From Chryseobacterium sp. Leaf404 (GTDB taxonomy: Bacteria; Bacteroidota; Bacteroidia; Flavobacteriales; Weeksellaceae), in NCBI RefSeq assembly GCF_001424145.1, contig NZ_LMQM01000001.1, positions 434,001 to 498,000 on the forward strand: a stretch of 64,000 nucleotides of DNA. Reading direction: 5' to 3'. The notes below the pieces were generated by a model. That model did no database searches. It saw only the letters and a list, made by a program, of their open reading frames with translations, and was not told the DNA's origin. Numbering within the stretch: position 1 is the first letter of the stretch; each line of letters begins with the position of its first letter. A program made the position numbers and the translations under genes. Positions 26,322-35,349 of this stretch are shown piece by piece.

Positions 26322-27317
26322 TTATCTTTGGATTTTGAAAGTGGCTGCCGGCGGAGGTGTCTGCAGCACTGCACTGTCTCTCCTCATCTGGTTTGCCTGC
26401 TTTTCGTTTTCCATCTGATCTTTCATCTGTCCTTCAATTTTTACCTTTTTCGCTTCCTGCTCGGCAATTCTTTTCTGTCTTTCGTTCAGTAAGGCAATTC
26501 TTTCTTCATTCTGTTTCTTCACTACCACAAAATCTTTCTTCTCTTTTTCCAGTTTACTTCTCAGTTCAACCGCAGTTTTAGAATATTCTGTATTTGGAAG
26601 TTCTTTTTCAACCTGTCTTGTGAAAGCTAAAGCACTTTCAATACGCTCATCTTTCAGTTCATAAGCAGAACCCATCGCTAAAGAATAGCGCGCATTCATC
26701 ATATAATCGTAGATTTTCGGACGGAGTTTTGTACTCGGGAAATCTTCCAGAACGTTTTCAAATGCCACACCGGTTGATTTATAATCTCCCATTTTGTAGT
26801 AATGTTTTGCATTTTCGTAGGCCTTGAACTCAAGCTTATAAGAAAGCTCATCAATCATGGTGTTGATGTTTTTGCTTCTTTCAGAATCCGGATAATTGGT
26901 AAGGAAATCCTGAAGCTCATTAATGGCTAATTCTGTACTGGACTGGTCTAAGTTGTAATCCATAGAACCGTTATAGTAGCAAAGTGCAGACATGTATGCA
27001 GCTTCTTCTTTTCTGCTGTCCAGAGGAAAACTTACTGAGAAATTTTTAAACTGGTGCCCCGCCAGCTTATAATTTTTATCATAATAATTGGCATAAGCAG
27101 AATTGAAAACTACATTGGGAGCATCATCTGTACCGGCAACAAGGTTTGGAAGCCTGTCATATAATGCCAAAGCATTTTTCCATTTCTTTTTAGCAAAATT
27201 TTCGTTCGCAGTTTTCAGGATAAAGGTTTTATCCGCACTGGTTAATGCTTTTTGCTGAGTGCTTTTACAGGCAGCAAGTACCGCTACAGCGAAAATACCT
27301 AAAATATACTTTTTCAT
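26322..27317 (-). CDS. bamD: Outer-membrane assembly lipoprotein BamD
   Basis: 331 residues from the ATG at 27317. The frame is open 22 codons further upstream, but only this start gives the lipoprotein signal MKKYILGIFAVAVLAAC (Cys 17). TPR-like helical repeats fill about residues 25-250 (KKWKNALALYDRLP, YDKNYKLAGHQFKNFSVSFP, SMDYNLDQSSTELAINELQDFLTNYPDSERSKNI). A basic and glutamate-rich coiled coil follows from about residue 255. BamD works with BamA to insert barrel proteins into the outer membrane. The long C-terminal coil is longer than in Proteobacteria. Confidence 0.92.
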   Translation of the reverse strand: MKKYILGIFAVAVLAACKSTQQKALTSADKTFILKTANENFAKKKWKNALALYDRLPNLVAGTDDAPNVVFNSAYANYYDKNYKLAGHQFKNFSVSFPLDSRKEEAAYMSALCYYNGSMDYNLDQSSTELAINELQDFLTNYPDSERSKNINTMIDELSYKLEFKAYENAKHYYKMGDYKSTGVAFENVLEDFPSTKLRPKIYDYMMNARYSLAMGSAYELKDERIESALAFTRQVEKELPNTEYSKTAVELRSKLEKEKKDFVVVKKQNEERIALLNERQKRIAEQEAKKVKIEGQMKDQMENEKQANQMRRDSAVLQTPPPAATFKIQR

Positions 27318-27415
27318 AAGGAATTCAACAGATTCGGTATTTTTCCGAACTTTTAATTTGCAAAAATAAAACTTTTTTTGCAAAAGACTTTTTTTTATGA
27401 TTATTTAACGTAAAA

Positions 27416-28045
27416 TTAGTCTGTAGCGTATCCCAAAACTGCAAAAACAGACATTAAAGTATTTACTCTTACCTTTTTTTCGGCCTCTCTGTCGTAAGAT
27501 TCAGAATCTTTGTGGGGAACGTAGATTTCGTAAAAGTTTTTATTTCTGATTACAAAAAGTGCAGCACCAATAATGACCGTCAAAAGATCTTCAGGTTTGG
27601 GAGCAAATGTAAAAACTCCTGAAGCCACACCTTTTTTTGTAACCTCATCAATTTTTCTTACAAACAGCTGGTAGCAGTCGAGCAGTTCATTTTTCACCAG
27701 ATCAGAATGTCTGAGCTCCTGAGTTACAAAGCCGTGAAAGTAATTATATTTAAACAGCTGTGCAATGATAAATTTTACCATCTCTTTCATCTGCATTTCC
27801 GGCTTGCCATCTTTTATGGTGTCTGCAAATTCAGAAAAATTCTCTCTTGTTTTCAAAACGCGGTACTGATAAAGATAAGACATCATTTTTTCTTTGGAGC
27901 CGAAGTAATACGAAATCATAGCAACATTGATATTGGCTTTTGAGCAGATATCCCTCACAGAAGTACCTTCATACCCTTTTTTAGCAATAAGTTCTTCAGC
28001 AATATCTAAAATATGAATTTGTTTTTCCGTAAATTTTTTCTTCAT
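27416..28045 (-). CDS. TetR family transcriptional regulator
   Basis: 209 residues. The N-terminal helix-turn-helix is typical of TetR (ILDIAEELIAKKGYEGTSVRDICSKANINVAMISYYFGSKEKMMSYLYQYR, residues 10-61). The C-terminal ligand domain is helical and unassigned. Divergent from the tatD-like gene with 93 bases between the start codons. No effector gene is obviously linked. The ligand and targets are unknown. Confidence 0.9.
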   Translation of the reverse strand: MKKKFTEKQIHILDIAEELIAKKGYEGTSVRDICSKANINVAMISYYFGSKEKMMSYLYQYRVLKTRENFSEFADTIKDGKPEMQMKEMVKFIIAQLFKYNYFHGFVTQELRHSDLVKNELLDCYQLFVRKIDEVTKKGVASGVFTFAPKPEDLLTVIIGAALFVIRNKNFYEIYVPHKDSESYDREAEKKVRVNTLMSVFAVLGYATD

Positions 28046-28127
28046 AGAAACTGACTTGGCCTTAAAGTTAAGAAATTTTTAACAAAAACTGTAAACAGCC
28101 GTTTGAGAATTTAAAACATAAATTGAT

Positions 28128-28135
28128 TATTTTTG
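28128..28135 (+). promoter_or_regulatory. -7 element directly before the tatD-like start codon
   Basis: TATTTTTG fits TAnnTTTG and ends only 3 bases before the ATG at 28139. If used, transcription would begin at or inside the start codon, giving a leaderless or near-leaderless message. Confidence 0.4.
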
Positions 28136-28138
28136 AAT

Positions 28139-28765
28139 ATGTCTTACTTTGATTTTCATCATCACAAACTTAATATCAATAATGGAATATACAATCTTGA
28201 GCTTTACAAAAAAGTTCCTGACACTCTTTTTTCAGCAGGAATTCATCCGAAAGATATCAATGAAAATAATTTTACAAGACAAATTGACTGGCTGAAAAAC
28301 AGCATTACCGAAAACTGTTTTGCGATTGGTGAATGTGGTCTGGATTCTACGGTTACAGCGAATGTTGAAATTCAGAATAAAGTTTTTCTGGAGCAGATCA
28401 ATATTGCAAATGAATTTAAAAAACCTTTAATAATACATTGTGTGAAAAGATTCTCTGAGCTGATTCCTTTCAAAAAAAAATCTGAATTGCCGATGATTTT
28501 GCACGGTTTTAATAAAAAACAAGCAGTTGCAGACAGTCTCCTTTCAAATAATTTCTACCTGAGTTTTGGAAAACCGGTTTTGTATAATCTATCTTTGCAG
28601 AATACTTTACAGGAGACGCCTTTAGATAAAATATTTTTGGAAACTGACGATGCAGACTTTAATATCGAAGAGCTTTATCACAAAGTTTCGGAAATTAAAA
28701 ATATTTCTGTTGAAGATCTTCAGGATCAGATCTCTACAAATTTAGATACAATAAAAAATGGATAA
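28139..28765 (+). CDS. TatD family metal-dependent hydrolase
   Basis: 208 residues from the ATG at 28139 (the longer frame begins with TTG). Metal-site motifs: FDFHHHK (N-terminal His pair), GECGLD (Glu ligand), IIHCVKR (His), ILHGFNKK (His) and LETDDAD (Asp). The order follows the TatD amidohydrolase barrel. It is shorter than the typical 255-265 residues of E. coli TatD, matching a short Bacteroidota subgroup. Family members are Mg-dependent 3'-5' exonucleases or deoxyribonucleases. It is the first gene of a tight operon and overlaps tcdA by 8 bases. Confidence 0.88.
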   Translation: MSYFDFHHHKLNINNGIYNLELYKKVPDTLFSAGIHPKDINENNFTRQIDWLKNSITENCFAIGECGLDSTVTANVEIQNKVFLEQINIANEFKKPLIIHCVKRFSELIPFKKKSELPMILHGFNKKQAVADSLLSNNFYLSFGKPVLYNLSLQNTLQETPLDKIFLETDDADFNIEELYHKVSEIKNISVEDLQDQISTNLDTIKNG

Positions 28766-29504
28766 AAACTGGCTGGAAAGAACAGAACTTCTCATCAAAG
28801 AAACAGGTTTGGAAACACTTCGTAACGCCAACGTTCTCGTTGTGGGGCTGGGTGGCGTAGGTTCATTTGCTGCAGAATTCCTGGCCAGATCCGGAGTGGG
28901 AAATATGACCATCGCAGATGGCGACACCGTAGATATCACAAACATTAACAGACAGTTACCTGCATTACATTCTACCATTGGAAAACATAAAGTAGACCTT
29001 GTGGGCGACAGACTTTTAGACATCAACCCAAAACTTAATCTTGTAAGAATTAATGAATTTCTGAATCCTGAACGCATGGATGAAGTTTTTGAAGGAAAGA
29101 ACTTTGATTATGTGCTGGATTGTATTGACAGTATTACGCCAAAGTTAGCTTTAATCATCGCCGCCAAGCGCAGAAAAATAAAGGTGGTAAGCTGTATGGG
29201 AGCCGGAGGAAAAATTGACCCTTCCAAAGTAATGGTGCGCGATATCAGCAAAACGCAACACTGTCATTTGGCAAGACAGATCAGAAAAAGACTTAAACAG
29301 GTTAAGATTGACAAAGGAATCCGATGTGTTTTCTCTGATGAAATTCAGGATGAAGACAGCCTGAAAATGACGGACGGCAGCAACTATAAAAAATCTTTCT
29401 ACGGTACAATCAGTTTTATGCCGGCAATTTTCGGGCTTTATGCCGCTTCTGAAGTGATTAATTATTTAGTGAAAAAAGTAGATTCTGCTGATGGAGAAAT
29501 TTAA
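28758..29504 (+). CDS. tcdA: tRNA threonylcarbamoyladenosine dehydratase
   Basis: 248 residues. ThiF/E1-like ATP-binding fold: VVGLGGVGSFAAEFLARSGV, the TIADGDTVDITNINRQLPAL segment and the catalytic region VVSCMGAGGKIDPSK. TcdA cyclises t6A to ct6A at position 37 of ANN-decoding tRNAs in an ATP-dependent step, aided by a CsdA/CsdE sulfur-relay in E. coli. It overlaps the tatD-like gene by 8 bases and rnpA by 14, so the three genes are co-transcribed. Length and motifs are normal. Confidence 0.92.
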   Translation: MDKNWLERTELLIKETGLETLRNANVLVVGLGGVGSFAAEFLARSGVGNMTIADGDTVDITNINRQLPALHSTIGKHKVDLVGDRLLDINPKLNLVRINEFLNPERMDEVFEGKNFDYVLDCIDSITPKLALIIAAKRRKIKVVSCMGAGGKIDPSKVMVRDISKTQHCHLARQIRKRLKQVKIDKGIRCVFSDEIQDEDSLKMTDGSNYKKSFYGTISFMPAIFGLYAASEVINYLVKKVDSADGEI

Positions 29505-29865
29505 TTATCCAAAGGTGGAAAAGCTGAAAGGTAAAAACAACATCAATTTACTTTTTGAGAAAGGTAAATGGCGGACTTTCGGAAATATGAGAATCATCAT
29601 TCTGAAAAACAAAGAAACACATCCCATTTCTGAATTAAAATTCGGGGTGTCTGTTTCTAAAAGATATTTTAAAAAAGCCACAGACAGAAACCGTTTCAAG
29701 AGACTTCTGCGCGAGTGTTTCCGTTTAAATAAAGATCTTTATAAAGAAACTTTCGGCGACTTGTCTCATGCGATGCTGTTTTGGGCATCCTCAGAAAAAG
29801 CCGTTGGTTACAGGGAAGTTGAAGAACAGTTTGTAAAACTCTGCCAGGCACAGCGCAAAAAATAA
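29491..29865 (+). CDS. rnpA: Ribonuclease P protein component
   Basis: 124 residues. The conserved RNR motif is seen in RYFKKATDRNRFKRLLRECFR, preceded by LKFGVSVSKRYF. It binds the RNase P RNA and helps cleave the 5' leader of pre-tRNA. It is not next to rpmH here (the usual neighbour in many bacteria) but follows tcdA with a 14-base overlap, which is a common flavobacterial order. Confidence 0.95.
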   Translation: MEKFNYPKVEKLKGKNNINLLFEKGKWRTFGNMRIIILKNKETHPISELKFGVSVSKRYFKKATDRNRFKRLLRECFRLNKDLYKETFGDLSHAMLFWASSEKAVGYREVEEQFVKLCQAQRKK

Positions 29866-29936
29866 AATGCCGGAAAATTTTCAGAGAATGCAATAAAATT
29901 TTCACTATTTTTAAACTTCACAAATCTGAAAATAAA

Positions 29937-30548
29937 ATGCTGGATAACATACCTTACTTTCCGTATATCGCAAGTGCTTTTTTTGGCATCGGTCTCGCTG
30001 CCGCCACTGGTTTCAGGGTTTTTCTGCCGCTTTTTGCCGTAAGTTTATCTTCCTATTTAGGCTGGATTCCTATGAATGAAAGTTTTGAATGGCTTGCGGG
30101 GCTTCCCACCCTGATTATGACTGGCATTGCCACAGTTGCAGAGATTCTTGCCTACTATCTGCCATTTGTAGACAATCTTTTGGATTCTGCAGCCATCCCT
30201 CTTTCAACAGTGGCCGGATCTGTTCTGTTTGCCACTCAGTTTGCAGATTTGGGGACATTTCCGCAGTGGGCACTGGCCATCATTGCAGGCGGAGGAACGG
30301 CAGCCACCATCAGCTCGGGGTTTGCAGGGTTAAGGGCAGCCTCAACGGCAACCACGGCGGGAACGGGGAATTTTATTGTTGGCAGCACCGAAACTGCAGG
30401 CGCAGGATTTATGACGATTGTTTCGATGCTTGCACCGGTTATCGCCTTCGTTTTAAGTATTATTTTACTTGTGGTGATTGTAATTGGAGGAAAAAAACTG
30501 ATGAAAAAGTTTTTGGCTAAAAATAAAACAAATCCTGAAATGGAATAA
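29937..30548 (+). CDS. DUF4126 family membrane protein
   Basis: 203 residues with six or so hydrophobic, Gly/Ala-rich segments. The start ASAFFGIGLAAATGFRVFLPLFAVSL and the middle VEILAYYLPFVDNLLDS-like AEILAYYLPFVDNLLDSAAIPLSTVAGSV match DUF4126 proteins. The glycine-rich AIIAGGGTAATISSGFAGLRA loop is also typical. The C-terminus is basic (KKLMKKFLAKNK). Function unknown. It may be the last gene of the tatD-tcdA-rnpA unit (71-base gap) and is followed by a bidirectional terminator. Confidence 0.82.
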   Translation: MLDNIPYFPYIASAFFGIGLAAATGFRVFLPLFAVSLSSYLGWIPMNESFEWLAGLPTLIMTGIATVAEILAYYLPFVDNLLDSAAIPLSTVAGSVLFATQFADLGTFPQWALAIIAGGGTAATISSGFAGLRAASTATTAGTGNFIVGSTETAGAGFMTIVSMLAPVIAFVLSIILLVVIVIGGKKLMKKFLAKNKTNPEME

Positions 30549-30549
30549 A

Positions 30550-30578
30550 AAAAACAGATCGGAAATGATCTGTTTTTC
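30550..30578. terminator. Bidirectional terminator between convergent genes
   Basis: AAAAACAGATC (30550-30560) pairs with GATCTGTTTTT (30567-30577), loop GGAAAT. A runs on the left and T runs on the right suit both directions. Confidence 0.88.
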
Positions 30579-30583
30579 TGTAA

Positions 30584-32734
30584 TTATCTGCCTCTGATGT
30601 CTTTGACTTCCTGAATTTTCTCTTCAAAATATGATTTCCTGTCAGGATGTTTTCCAATTAAAATCTGGTACGCCTGAATTGCTTTAGAATACAGTTTCTG
30701 TTCTGTGTAAAGTCTTGCCAGCGTCTCTGTCATCAGGTGCGAGATGTCATCATTCTTTTCTTTTACCACAAAACTCACTTCTTCTTTGAGCTGACTGATT
30801 TTAGGATTGTTTTCGAGAAAAGTTTCTATAGCTTTTTCCTTGATTTCAATTTTTTCCTTTTGAATTTCTTCCGTCCGGTCAATTTTCAGCCAGCTTTGCC
30901 ACGTGTTTATAAACCCGGGAACGTTGCTGTCTAAAATTGAAGGAATTTCCCGCTGATCGGGCTTAATTTTCGGTGTTAAAATCGCCTCAGGCTGTACCTC
31001 CGGTTCGCTTTGCTGATTTGATTTTATAAATGAAGAAATGCTGTTTCCGAAAAATGAAACGTTGAAAGCTTCGGTTGGCTCTTCTTTTTCTTCACTTTCT
31101 ACCTCAGAACTTTCCTTAACCTCAACACTTGTCTGCTCTTCTGTTTTTACTTCTTCTGCGACAGGTTTTTCAACTTCAGAAGTTTCGGCTTTGCGTTCTT
31201 CAACTGCTGGTTCCTGGTTTTTATCAGACTTATCTTCTGCAATTACCTGCTTTTTACCTATCGCAGAATCTAAAGCATTGGCTTCAAAAGACATTGGTTT
31301 CCAGCCAGATGAAGGTAAAGATTCTTCCTCGTTTTCAACTTTCTGAGCCTCATCTGAATTTTCTTTTTCATCTAAAATTTCCTTAGGTACAGGAACGGTT
31401 TCCTGTTTTTCATTCGCGTCCGTTTTTGGTGTACCCATTTCAAAAGATTGGGTTTCGGCAAAACTTATCTCACTGTCAACTCCCTTTTTTTCTTCATTAT
31501 CGGGAATTTTTTCGTTGGATGGAGCTGCTTTTTTAGCCTCTTTCATCTTCTGCTCCACCTGCTCAATCAGACGGCGCATTTCCTCTTCATATTTATTTTT
31601 GGCCGGAGAATTCTGTACCACATTTTCTTTTTGAACCGGTGTATGAGATTCAATCTTCACTTCGGGAAGAAAAGATTCTGTACCGTGGAAACTTAACTGA
31701 GAATCGTCTTCAACTTTTTGTTTTTCATTTTCAAACTCAATTTTATCTTCTGAAATTATGGTTTCTGAGGTGAAATCTGTCTGATTCTGATCTTCATTTT
31801 GATGTAAAACTTCTTCCGTTTCTAGATCTTTTGTTTCAAGCTGCATTTCAGTTTCAAAAGGTGCAATTTCCTGAAAACTGATCGCCTGATCTTCAACAAC
31901 AGCTTCAACAGCTTCCTCCAAATTGCTTTCGGGTGAAACTCTGATTTCAGATTCGTTAAAGTTTATCGGAACTTCTTCTACGGCATCCACTTCAGCTTCT
32001 GGAAGAAAGTTCTCTTCATTTTCTGATTCTTCGGACGGAATTTCAATCTCCTCTGAAACTGAAACTTCATCGGACTCTGCATTTGCTTTTTGCGAGGTAA
32101 AATCTTCTATTTCAGCAACAAGTTCGTTGATTTCAGGTTTTACTTCAGCTGTATCCATTTGAACTTCGGGAGCCGGACTAAGTTTTTCAGTAACCAGATT
32201 TCCAGATTCCATGCTGGATTCCAGATCAATTTTAACTTTATTTTCTTCGTTAAGGAAGTTTTCTTCTCCTTCAAAAAGAATTCGGTTTCTCTGCCCTTCC
32301 ACTTCAACGGTTTGGTTAGAAAGTTCCGGCAAAGGCTGAATTGCGGTGTAGGGAGATTCTTCTGTTTGAGCTTCTGTTTCGGGCTTTTCTTCGGGACGCC
32401 TCAGTGGGAAACCACCGTTTTTGGGTACATATGCCGGAAAAGGTTTTTTGTCTTCAATGGCTGGGGTGGCTTTTGGCAAATTAATTTTTATCTGTTTGGT
32501 TTCAATAGTGCCATTGATGAGATGATACAGATTTTTTTTGTCTGTGGTGTACGCGGCAGTTTTTGAAAGCTCTTTTTGGTAATTTTCAGAATCATAAAGA
32601 TGCACGCCATACAGATGCAAAGCACGTACAGTCTGAAGATATGGGAATTCCTGTATCTGATCTTTCAGAACCTGAAGATCGTCTTTCTGAATATTTTTGG
32701 GCTCTTTTAAAAGCTCTAAAACTCTAATTTTCAT
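30584..32734 (-). CDS. Large Glu-rich protein with short terminal TPR-like helices
   Basis: 716 residues. The N-terminal part (MKIRVLELLKEPKNIQKDDLQ..., 1-80) and the C-terminal part (LMTETLARLYTEQKLYSKAIQAYQILIGKHPDRKSYFEEKI, about 665-710) are conserved-looking helical segments, the latter a TPR. Between them is a long low-complexity stretch rich in Glu, Ser, Val and Asn with repeated EE runs (residues 90-580), probably disordered. No signal peptide is seen. It begins 1 base after lptE ends, so the two are translationally coupled. The function is not known. The gene order lptE-TPR is common in Flavobacteriia. Confidence 0.7.
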   Translation of the reverse strand: MKIRVLELLKEPKNIQKDDLQVLKDQIQEFPYLQTVRALHLYGVHLYDSENYQKELSKTAAYTTDKKNLYHLINGTIETKQIKINLPKATPAIEDKKPFPAYVPKNGGFPLRRPEEKPETEAQTEESPYTAIQPLPELSNQTVEVEGQRNRILFEGEENFLNEENKVKIDLESSMESGNLVTEKLSPAPEVQMDTAEVKPEINELVAEIEDFTSQKANAESDEVSVSEEIEIPSEESENEENFLPEAEVDAVEEVPINFNESEIRVSPESNLEEAVEAVVEDQAISFQEIAPFETEMQLETKDLETEEVLHQNEDQNQTDFTSETIISEDKIEFENEKQKVEDDSQLSFHGTESFLPEVKIESHTPVQKENVVQNSPAKNKYEEEMRRLIEQVEQKMKEAKKAAPSNEKIPDNEEKKGVDSEISFAETQSFEMGTPKTDANEKQETVPVPKEILDEKENSDEAQKVENEEESLPSSGWKPMSFEANALDSAIGKKQVIAEDKSDKNQEPAVEERKAETSEVEKPVAEEVKTEEQTSVEVKESSEVESEEKEEPTEAFNVSFFGNSISSFIKSNQQSEPEVQPEAILTPKIKPDQREIPSILDSNVPGFINTWQSWLKIDRTEEIQKEKIEIKEKAIETFLENNPKISQLKEEVSFVVKEKNDDISHLMTETLARLYTEQKLYSKAIQAYQILIGKHPDRKSYFEEKIQEVKDIRGR

Positions 32735-32735
32735 C

Positions 32736-33257
32736 TTACCAGTTTGCTACAATGTCATTAAAAATCTTATTGATAATTCTGTCTGTTACCAATCTTACCT
32801 GTGAAGCCTCGATGTCTGCCTGCGAAAGACTGCTGTTGAACGCAGCTTCGTCCATATACGTCCTGTCGAAACTTAAATCGGGATGCAGCTTGTTTTCATA
32901 GTGCACCTTGATGGTAATCGTAAGTTTATTCTGTGATTCCTGAATCGTTCCTGCCGATGTCTGCTGTGTATTTGAGCTGATGTTGGTAGGCGTAATTGAG
33001 TAATCTGTAATCTCGCCTTCAATTAAAATATCCGGGTTTGATTTTGTTCCTTTTAACGTAGTTCTCTGTAAAAATCTGTTCTGAATATCTGTGGAAAACT
33101 GTTGCGAAAGTGTAGGATTAACCAACGGAGCATTGTTCGGAAACTCGTTGATCTGCACTGTTTTTTCGTCTTTGAGCGATGAACCCGTGAAACTGTAGCA
33201 GGAATTCAGCATGCTCACAGATATGAATAGTAAAAATAGATTTCTAAGAGAATTCAT
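32736..33257 (-). CDS. lptE: LPS assembly lipoprotein LptE, Bacteroidota type
   Basis: 173 residues with a lipoprotein signal (MNSLRNLFLLFISVSMLNSC, Cys 20, then YSFTGSSL). The core NAPLVNPTLSQQFSTDIQNRFLQRTTLKGTKSNPDILIEGEITDYSITPTN matches LptE-like proteins of Bacteroidota. LptE plugs the LptD barrel for LPS delivery to the outer surface. LptD itself is not in the window. It sits between a DUF-type membrane protein (11 bases upstream) and the Glu-rich protein. Confidence 0.82.
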   Translation of the reverse strand: MNSLRNLFLLFISVSMLNSCYSFTGSSLKDEKTVQINEFPNNAPLVNPTLSQQFSTDIQNRFLQRTTLKGTKSNPDILIEGEITDYSITPTNISSNTQQTSAGTIQESQNKLTITIKVHYENKLHPDLSFDRTYMDEAAFNSSLSQADIEASQVRLVTDRIINKIFNDIVANW

Positions 33258-33268
33258 TTCATTAAAAT

Positions 33269-33958
33269 TTAAAATTTTTCTTTGATTCCGATTTCGGAAA
33301 TCTCGTCATTACCAATTTGCTGGAGAGCGTCTTCGTAAGCAAAATAATTGGTAACGTAAGCGAAAGGCATGGTTAAAATAAGCCCGATACCGCAGGCGAT
33401 TATTCCCAGCGAACCGATAATTCCTGCAACAATTACAAACAAAAGAATATTGAAAAAATTGTTTTTGGTCATCGCCATAGACATTTTCCATGCAGTCTTA
33501 ATATCTTTAATTCCTTTGAGTGAAATCAAGGCAGGTAAGTAAAATGCTTTAACGATAATAAAGAATAGTGCTACATAAAACACCATCATATACAGATAGA
33601 AGAAGACAGGCAATCCCGTGCGTCCCATTTCAGGATCCATATAGGACGCCGCAGGAATCATAACAATTATCGGAATATAAAGTGCCACAATACCTGCCGT
33701 TAGAATCAGCTGTATAACAAAATAAGGCATGAAGTCATCAAAATTGAAGATGTCACCAGCACTAGCAGGAATACCTTTTGATCTGTTTCTAAGAAATTTA
33801 TAGAAATTCCCCATCGCCAGATAACCGCAGAATGGGATAAAAGACATCAGTAACATTACCAGAAAGCCTCCCAGAATACTTCCGTAATCTTTTTTTAATA
33901 ATTCAAAACCTTTGCTCAGGTAATCTCCCAGCTTAAAATTTACAGCTTGTGCATTCAT
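33269..33958 (-). CDS. Polytopic membrane protein, glycerophosphodiesterase-membrane-domain-like
   Basis: 229 residues with about five or six membrane segments. N-terminal FKLGDYLSKGFELLKKDYGSILGGFLVMLLMSF, then PFCGYLAMGNFYKFLRNRSKG. The C-terminal TAWKMSMAMTKNNFFNILLFVIVAGIIGSLGIIACGIGLILTMPFAYVTNYFAYEDAL matches a group often called beta-carotene monooxygenase-like in Bacteroidota, probably wrongly. It resembles the genes at 61818 and 62624 in design. It lies 11 bases before lptE and 14 bases after the sigma-54 activator. Function unknown. Confidence 0.7.
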   Translation of the reverse strand: MNAQAVNFKLGDYLSKGFELLKKDYGSILGGFLVMLLMSFIPFCGYLAMGNFYKFLRNRSKGIPASAGDIFNFDDFMPYFVIQLILTAGIVALYIPIIVMIPAASYMDPEMGRTGLPVFFYLYMMVFYVALFFIIVKAFYLPALISLKGIKDIKTAWKMSMAMTKNNFFNILLFVIVAGIIGSLGIIACGIGLILTMPFAYVTNYFAYEDALQQIGNDEISEIGIKEKF

Positions 33959-33972
33959 ATTTTAATAATTTG

Positions 33973-35268
33973 TTATTCTTCTAAGTTATATTGTTTTATT
34001 TTTCTGTACAAAGTTCTCTGCGAAATTCCCAATTCGTCTGCTGCGCGGTTTCTTCTGCCGTTGTGCTTTTCAAGAGCCTTTACTATTAAATCTTTCTCAT
34101 TGTTTTGCAGAGAGAGAGATTCGGGTTTGTTTTCTTCAATTTCAATATCTTCAAAATCTTCATAAGAATCATCAGAATTAGAGATTATGGTAGGATTCTG
34201 AATGTTTTGACCATTCGGAATGCTGTTATTTTCAAAATACAGTAAAGAATTGGGGCTTGCTGTCTGAGGTGCAGCTTCAGGAGTATAAATCCTGTTGATT
34301 AAACTTTTCTCCTGATTGCTCAAATCTGCCGTCCCCCGATTTTTTATCAGTTCCGAAGTTAAGGATTTTAAATCATTAATATCGCTTCGCATATCAAAGA
34401 GAATCTTGTACATCATTTCTCTTTCGTTACCAAAATCTGTCTGTTTCTGTCCGCCGGTCTGGTTCACTACCATTGGTAAATGAGCATCCATTGGGATGTA
34501 TTCTGCAAGTTTTGCCATCGTTACAATTCTTTCACGCTCTACAACCGTCATCTGTTCCACCAAATTCCGCAACTGTCTCACATTTCCCGGAAAACTGTAG
34601 TTTTCTACGTAGTTTACAGCACTGGGATCCAGTTCCAACTCCGGCATTCTGTATTTTTCGGCAAAATCAATAGCAAATTTTCTGAACAGCAGGTGAACGT
34701 CTCCTTTTCTTTCGCGCAAAGCAGGCATATCAATCTGAACGGTATTTAAACGGTAAAATAAATCTTCCCGAAACCTTCCGTCCTGAATGGCTTTCATCAT
34801 ATTCACATTGGTAGCTGCCACAATTCTCACGTTGGTTTTCTGAACCTGCGACGAGCCTACTTTCATAAATTCACCGCTTTCTAAAACTCTCAACAGACGA
34901 ACCTGTGTCTGAACCGGCAACTCACCCACCTCATCCAGGAAAATTGTTCCGCCGTCTGCCACTTCAAAATATCCTTTTCTTGTTGCTGTAGCTCCGGTAA
35001 ACGCACCTTTTTCGTGCCCGAAAAGTTCAGAATCAATTGTTCCTTCGGGTATTGCACCACAGTTCACAACGATGTAAGGCTGGTGTTTTCTTTTAGATTC
35101 TGAATGAATGATTTTAGGGATAAATTCTTTTCCCACACCACTTTCCCCGATAACCAGAACGGAAATATCGGTAGGTGCCACCTGTATAGATTTTTCTAAA
35201 GCCCGGTTGAGTGCGGGAAAATTTCCGATGATGCCGAAGCGGGCTTTTATAGATTGCAATTCTGCCAT
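33973..35268 (-). CDS. Sigma-54-dependent transcriptional activator without receiver domain
   Basis: 431 residues. AAA+ core: GESGVGKE (Walker A), [13 protein letters not shown] (loop that contacts sigma-54), [13 protein letters not shown] (Walker B) and [29 protein letters not shown]. The C-terminal Fis helix-turn-helix is [28 protein letters not shown]. The AAA+ domain begins almost at residue 1, so the usual receiver or sensor domain is missing and control is probably by level or by a partner protein. Between core and HTH lies a linker of about 120 residues rich in Asn, Glu and Ser. This gene is normally close to miaB in Flavobacteriia; here two genes sit between. Confidence 0.93.
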   Translation of the reverse strand: MAELQSIKARFGIIGNFPALNRALEKSIQVAPTDISVLVIGESGVGKEFIPKIIHSESKRKHQPYIVVNCGAIPEGTIDSELFGHEKGAFTGATATRKGYFEVADGGTIFLDEVGELPVQTQVRLLRVLESGEFMKVGSSQVQKTNVRIVAATNVNMMKAIQDGRFREDLFYRLNTVQIDMPALRERKGDVHLLFRKFAIDFAEKYRMPELELDPSAVNYVENYSFPGNVRQLRNLVEQMTVVERERIVTMAKLAEYIPMDAHLPMVVNQTGGQKQTDFGNEREMMYKILFDMRSDINDLKSLTSELIKNRGTADLSNQEKSLINRIYTPEAAPQTASPNSLLYFENNSIPNGQNIQNPTIISNSDDSYEDFEDIEIEENKPESLSLQNNEKDLIVKALEKHNGRRNRAADELGISQRTLYRKIKQYNLEE

Positions 35269-35349
35269 TTTTTTAGATTTTTGATTGAAAATTCCGTTTA
35301 CTTTTCTTACGTAAACGATTGATTAGTTTGAAAATAATTTGACTAAATA

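Noticed and set aside
30089..30520. 143-codon frame on the same strand inside the DUF4126 gene
   Set aside because: It is a shadow of a real membrane-protein gene; its Cys/His/Arg-rich translation is typical of an off-frame reading.
32090..32566. 158-codon plus-strand frame opposite the Glu-rich protein
   Set aside because: Long Glu (GAA) runs give long Phe/Ser (TTC) frames on the other strand; this explains all plus-strand frames between 30.7 and 32.6 kb.
33269..33958. Beta-carotene monooxygenase function for the membrane protein
   Set aside because: No conserved metal-binding His residues; only the membrane layout is supported.
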